Assembly: GCA_943735955.1 (NCBI GenBank)
Contig: OX030967.1
Span: 2,271,846-2,335,845 of the forward strand
Source of the DNA: Piscicola geometra
Lineage: Eukaryota; Annelida; Clitellata; Hirudinida; Piscicolidae
DNA length: 64,000 nucleotides
Direction: 5' to 3'
This document shows positions 56,372-64,000 of this stretch, in pieces. Each line of letters opens with the position of its first letter. Position 1 is the stretch's first letter. The notes beneath the pieces are model-generated. The model saw nothing but the letters and a program-made list of their open reading frames with translations. It made no database searches and had not been told where the DNA came from. The position numbers and the translations under genes are program-made.

Positions 56372-56512
56372 ATAGTGACGTATAACCCGAAGAGGCTCCA
56401 GGACCACTTGGAATGAAAATGTTCATTCACTGCTGTGGGCCACTAGGACATCAGTCGCACTTGAAGCTAGTCCATTAAGCATTGGTCAAGCCGAGAGTCG
56501 CACACCATAGAA
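56372..56512 (-). mobile_element. SINE family B, second copy
   Basis: Shares gtataacccgaa, ccacttgg and gccgagagtcg with 34823-35003 in the same order. Confidence 0.55.
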
Positions 56513-56932
56513 TATACAGCACATCCGGGAAAAATCATGAAATACAATAAAGATAAAAAGACATTGTAAGAAGGAAAGTAGTATGTAGTGAAAGATTCAA
56601 AAATATAGAGTGAAAACTTTGAAGCTAGTCAAGTTTTCTCCACAATTCATCAAAAGCATGCAAATATTGTTTTATCTTTACTACAAGAATGTGTAAGAAA
56701 AAATGCCAGTTCCGAAGAACTCCATAGATTTAAATTTCTAAATTATACAGTGAATTTACCTAGTGTAATATGCACTTAATCCCATAGACTATTATAGTAT
56801 ATTATATACTATTATAGCCTGTAATAGCCTATATTAAAGCAATGTAGTTTGACTTGCACTCGAATCTATGATTAATGCTGAAGAAAAACTCACTGGGGCT
56901 CTAACTTAGAATAACTTCCGATCAAACCCATC

Positions 56933-57050
56933 ATCATCATCGTCATCATGATCATCTTTACCGCCATCATCACCATCATCATCATCGCCATCGTCATCGC
57001 CATAATCATCATCATCATCTTCCTCATCATCATCATCATCATCATCCAGC
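56933..57050. repeat. (ATC)n microsatellite
   Basis: Degenerate ATC trinucleotide run in the 3' flank of the Shisa-like gene. Confidence 0.9.
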
Positions 57051-57051
57051 T

Positions 57052-61825
<4,774 letters not shown>

Positions 61826-61959
61826 GACTCTTTCAAATGAGTTTAAGCTTTAAATCTTGAGGTGCCTGAAAATCGATTAATGTCTAAAAGCGAATTCGGG
61901 TTTTGGTTAATACTAAATTAGTTTTTTTAAATAAAAGTAAAAGCAAAAATTAAAAACTT

Positions 61960-62750
61960 TTATTTTTTCGCTATTTCAATCAAATGTTCACTAGCAGATA
62001 ATTGCCTCGGTTTATAAACAAATTCTGGCGAATCGCTTGGGTACTCAATGGTGGAATGGTGTGGCTTTTTGTTGGTGTAGGGCGTCCACACCCCTTGGAT
62101 ACTGGGAGTGTCAGTCTTCCAAGACTTGATCAGACGCTGTTCTTCCGTGCCAGAAGAGGTCCTTAGAAGGTTGATCCACTGACAAATCTCCAGGGGCGTT
62201 TTTTCACTCAGCGCGATGGATTTCTCGTTGCCGTTCACTGGGGAGTGGTTAGTTTTGAGAGATAAAAAACTTCTCAATTGTGAATTTTATCTTTAGGCCT
62301 TGAATTCAGAGGCATAGAAAAATATTAATTGAAAATACTTACGGTAGTTGGCAACGACGCAGGGGGCACGGAACCTGCGTGGCTTGAGGTAGATGGCAAT
62401 GCCTGGATTGCTCCTCGTGAACTCCAACAAGTGCTCTTCAATGAAGTCTCTGTGGTGCCAATGGTGGAGGGAATGGAAGAGTGGGAAAGTTGTAGAGGTG
62501 GAAGGTCAGTAAAAGTTTTCTATTTTAAGAACCGATTAATATTAGTTTAGATTTTTATTAAAATCAAGAAACATTTTATAAATTGAAAGTGACTTATTAA
62601 TTAGAAATTGAATAGTGACCTCGTCTGCCTACTGGAGCCGTGAGTTTTGCAGAATTTGATAGTGATTCTTTGAAGCTGACAAACATGTCTGCCAATTCCG
62701 TTCTTCAAAACTGTTCCTACGAATGAAAACGGAATTGCCGTTCCAGACAT
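61960..62750 (-). CDS. MRPL43: Mitochondrial ribosomal protein mL43, three exons
   Basis: Component of the mitochondrial large ribosomal subunit (thioredoxin-like L51/S25/CI-B8 domain). Exons right to left: 62620-62750, 62343-62449, 61960-62237; 516 nt in total gives 171 aa and all phases close. The N-terminus reads [18 protein letters not shown], then [20 protein letters not shown] (human LGRYVQQLQRLSFSVSRDG). The middle reads [20 protein letters not shown] followed by YLKPRR. The C-terminal part has NLLRTSSG and [19 protein letters not shown] (human HTDNPSIQGQWHPFTNKP). The tail is shorter and different from human. The stop codon TAA lies within an AATAAA sequence. The gene starts 312 bp from the divergent PDCD6-like gene. 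Confidence 0.95.
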
Positions 62751-63061
62751 TGCAAGGATAGATGTATAAGTCTTTAGGTCCTTCTTTAAATTTTTTATAT
62801 TATCGCGAAGTTGATTTCTGAACTCAAAGATTTTAAATTATAAATTTGTTTGAATATTTTTAAAAAATGGGAAAAAAATTTTATAACTTTTTTTTCAATG
62901 CAAAAATATTTATATAAAAAACTATTTAGTTCTTTTTCTAATCATTCGCGAATTAATCTGCTTCTGGCTTTCCTTGATTGCTGAAGAGAATTGTTATTTA
63001 AAGTTTATCAACTATTGTCAGTAAACACATAAATTCCATATTTTTTTCGTCTTCACATATC
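62751..63061. promoter_or_regulatory. Bidirectional promoter region, MRPL43 / PDCD6-like
   Basis: The 311 bp between two divergent ATGs must hold both promoters and 5' UTRs. It is AT-rich; no TATA box is obvious, in keeping with housekeeping genes. Confidence 0.5.
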
Positions 63062-63389
63062 ATGGCCTATCCTGTCCAAGACCAGAATTTCCTATGGCAG
63101 GTTTTCCAGGCGTAAGTACCAAATTAGTTTTTACTTGACTTTATATTATAAAGTTTATAAAGTTACAATTTAAAAAAATAGATAAATTAAGAAAATATTT
63201 CATACTTTGATAAAGTATTTTACATTTAATGGTAAAGATTTGTTTAAGGCTTTTTTATGTAATTAAACAAAACAAAATTTTCAATGTATTTTTAAAAATT
63301 CCCAAACCAGAGTTGACCGAGACAGAAGTGGCACTATCACTTCAGCAGAGCTTGCACAAGCCCTTTCCAATGGTTCACTAACATCCTAA
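63062..63389 (+). CDS. PDCD6: PDCD6/ALG-2-like penta-EF-hand protein, first two exons
   Basis: ALG-2 is a cytosolic Ca2+-binding adaptor of ER-exit sites and ESCRT. Exon 1 is 63062-63111 (MAYPVQDQNFLWQVFQ). Exon 2 starts at 63311 and reads AVDRDRSGTITSAELAQALS (human [20 protein letters not shown]), giving EF-hand 1 with its D-x-D-x-S-G-x-I-x3-E ligands intact. If exon 2 ends at the donor g|gttcac (63372), the rest of the gene lies beyond the window. If it does not, the frame stops at 63387 after only 42 aa, and an AATAAA follows about 10 bp later, so a short EF1-only transcript is possible. The N-terminal Gly/Pro-rich arm of vertebrate ALG-2 is absent. Confidence 0.9.
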
Positions 63390-64000
63390 TTATCAAAAAA
63401 AAATAAATCAAATTTATATTATTTATATCAATTCCATAGTTCTAAATAATACATGAATATTGAACTTAAAAACTTTAATATATATACTATATATTATATA
63501 GCCTACTGTCCTAGTTAAAAACAATATCATCATGATATCCACCAATAGGAACTTGGACTCCCTTCAACCCTGAGACAGTCCGTCTGATGATTGGTTAGTT
63601 GGTTGTGGGTGTCATCTCATTGGTTAAAAATTAACCAATCATATTCTCCTATTTGTTTTTTAATCATATGCATCTTTGAATGTTTATTCTATAAAAATCC
63701 ATTTCTAGCAGCCCCTTCTTGCTACAATATGCTCACATCTCCCACTCTTCTGCACAGTCACAAACACCCTCTTTTCACCACACATATATAACCACTTCCT
63801 ATAGCACACCAAAAAAACACTTTTCTTCCACTACCACTACAAACGACCTCTCCCCACAAATCACAATTTTTCTCCGATCACTTCCTTCACAAACCCACAA
63901 ACCACCCACTTTCCCCCACACCCACAAACTACCAAACCCAAAAAAACCTGTCTCTCCACCAAACTCCCAAACCACAAACCACTCTTACCGCATACCACCA
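63390..64000. other. Intron or 3' flank of the PDCD6-like gene
   Basis: AT-rich, then C/A-rich sequence (cccacaaacc-like, 63860-64000). EF-hands 2-5 are not seen here. Confidence 0.5.

Overview
This window reads as nuclear DNA of an invertebrate animal. Coding regions are split by GT-AG introns, the recognisable genes are metazoan (Siva, STIP1/Hop, Pbx/extradenticle, Churchill, MRPL43, a penta-EF-hand protein of PDCD6 type), and there are TATA-box promoters for small secreted peptides, tRNA-derived SINEs, LINEs and hAT elements. Gene content and AT-rich base use suggest a protostome, perhaps a lophotrochozoan such as an annelid or leech. That placement is inference, since no species-specific marker is visible. 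There is no prokaryotic gene arrangement, rRNA, functional tRNA or CRISPR array.

Layout. 0.4-1.9 kb (+): four-exon transposase-like integrase with an intact DD35E set. 2.2-2.5 kb: SINE. 2.9-6.5 kb (+): Siva homologue with a 2-kb, 21-bp satellite in intron 2. 6.5-11.7 kb: almost continuous micro- and minisatellites. 11.9-14.2 kb: head-to-head pair of unrecognised genes (148 aa, minus; 496-aa single C2H2 finger protein, plus). 15.3-19.3 kb (-): STIP1/Hop lacking TPR1. 19.6-27.2 kb (+): very large low-complexity protein of about 2,200 aa with a CtBP-binding motif. 28-30.4 kb: unresolved. 30.5-34.0 kb (-): complete eight-exon Pbx/extradenticle. 34.6-37.8 kb (+): complete four-exon Churchill gene with a decayed LINE in intron 1.

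From 38 to 64 kb the base composition shifts to AT-rich and transposon-rich. It holds hAT remnants, two related full-length hAT copies with 8-bp target duplications (the second carrying a nested LINE), nested MITEs, and 18-bp AT satellites. Small genes sit between them on the minus strand: a 62-aa secreted six-cysteine (knottin-type) peptide, a second Cys-rich exon pair, and a 62-aa signal-peptide gene with dibasic processing sites. A Shisa-like PPxY membrane protein, MRPL43 and the start of a PDCD6-like gene (the last two head to head) complete the right end.

The genes do not form a pathway; they are ordinary independent eukaryotic loci. Exon models were built by hand from splice signals, reading phase and remembered family sequences. 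For Pbx, STIP1, Churchill, MRPL43, Siva and the two 62-aa peptides the exon lengths and phases close exactly.
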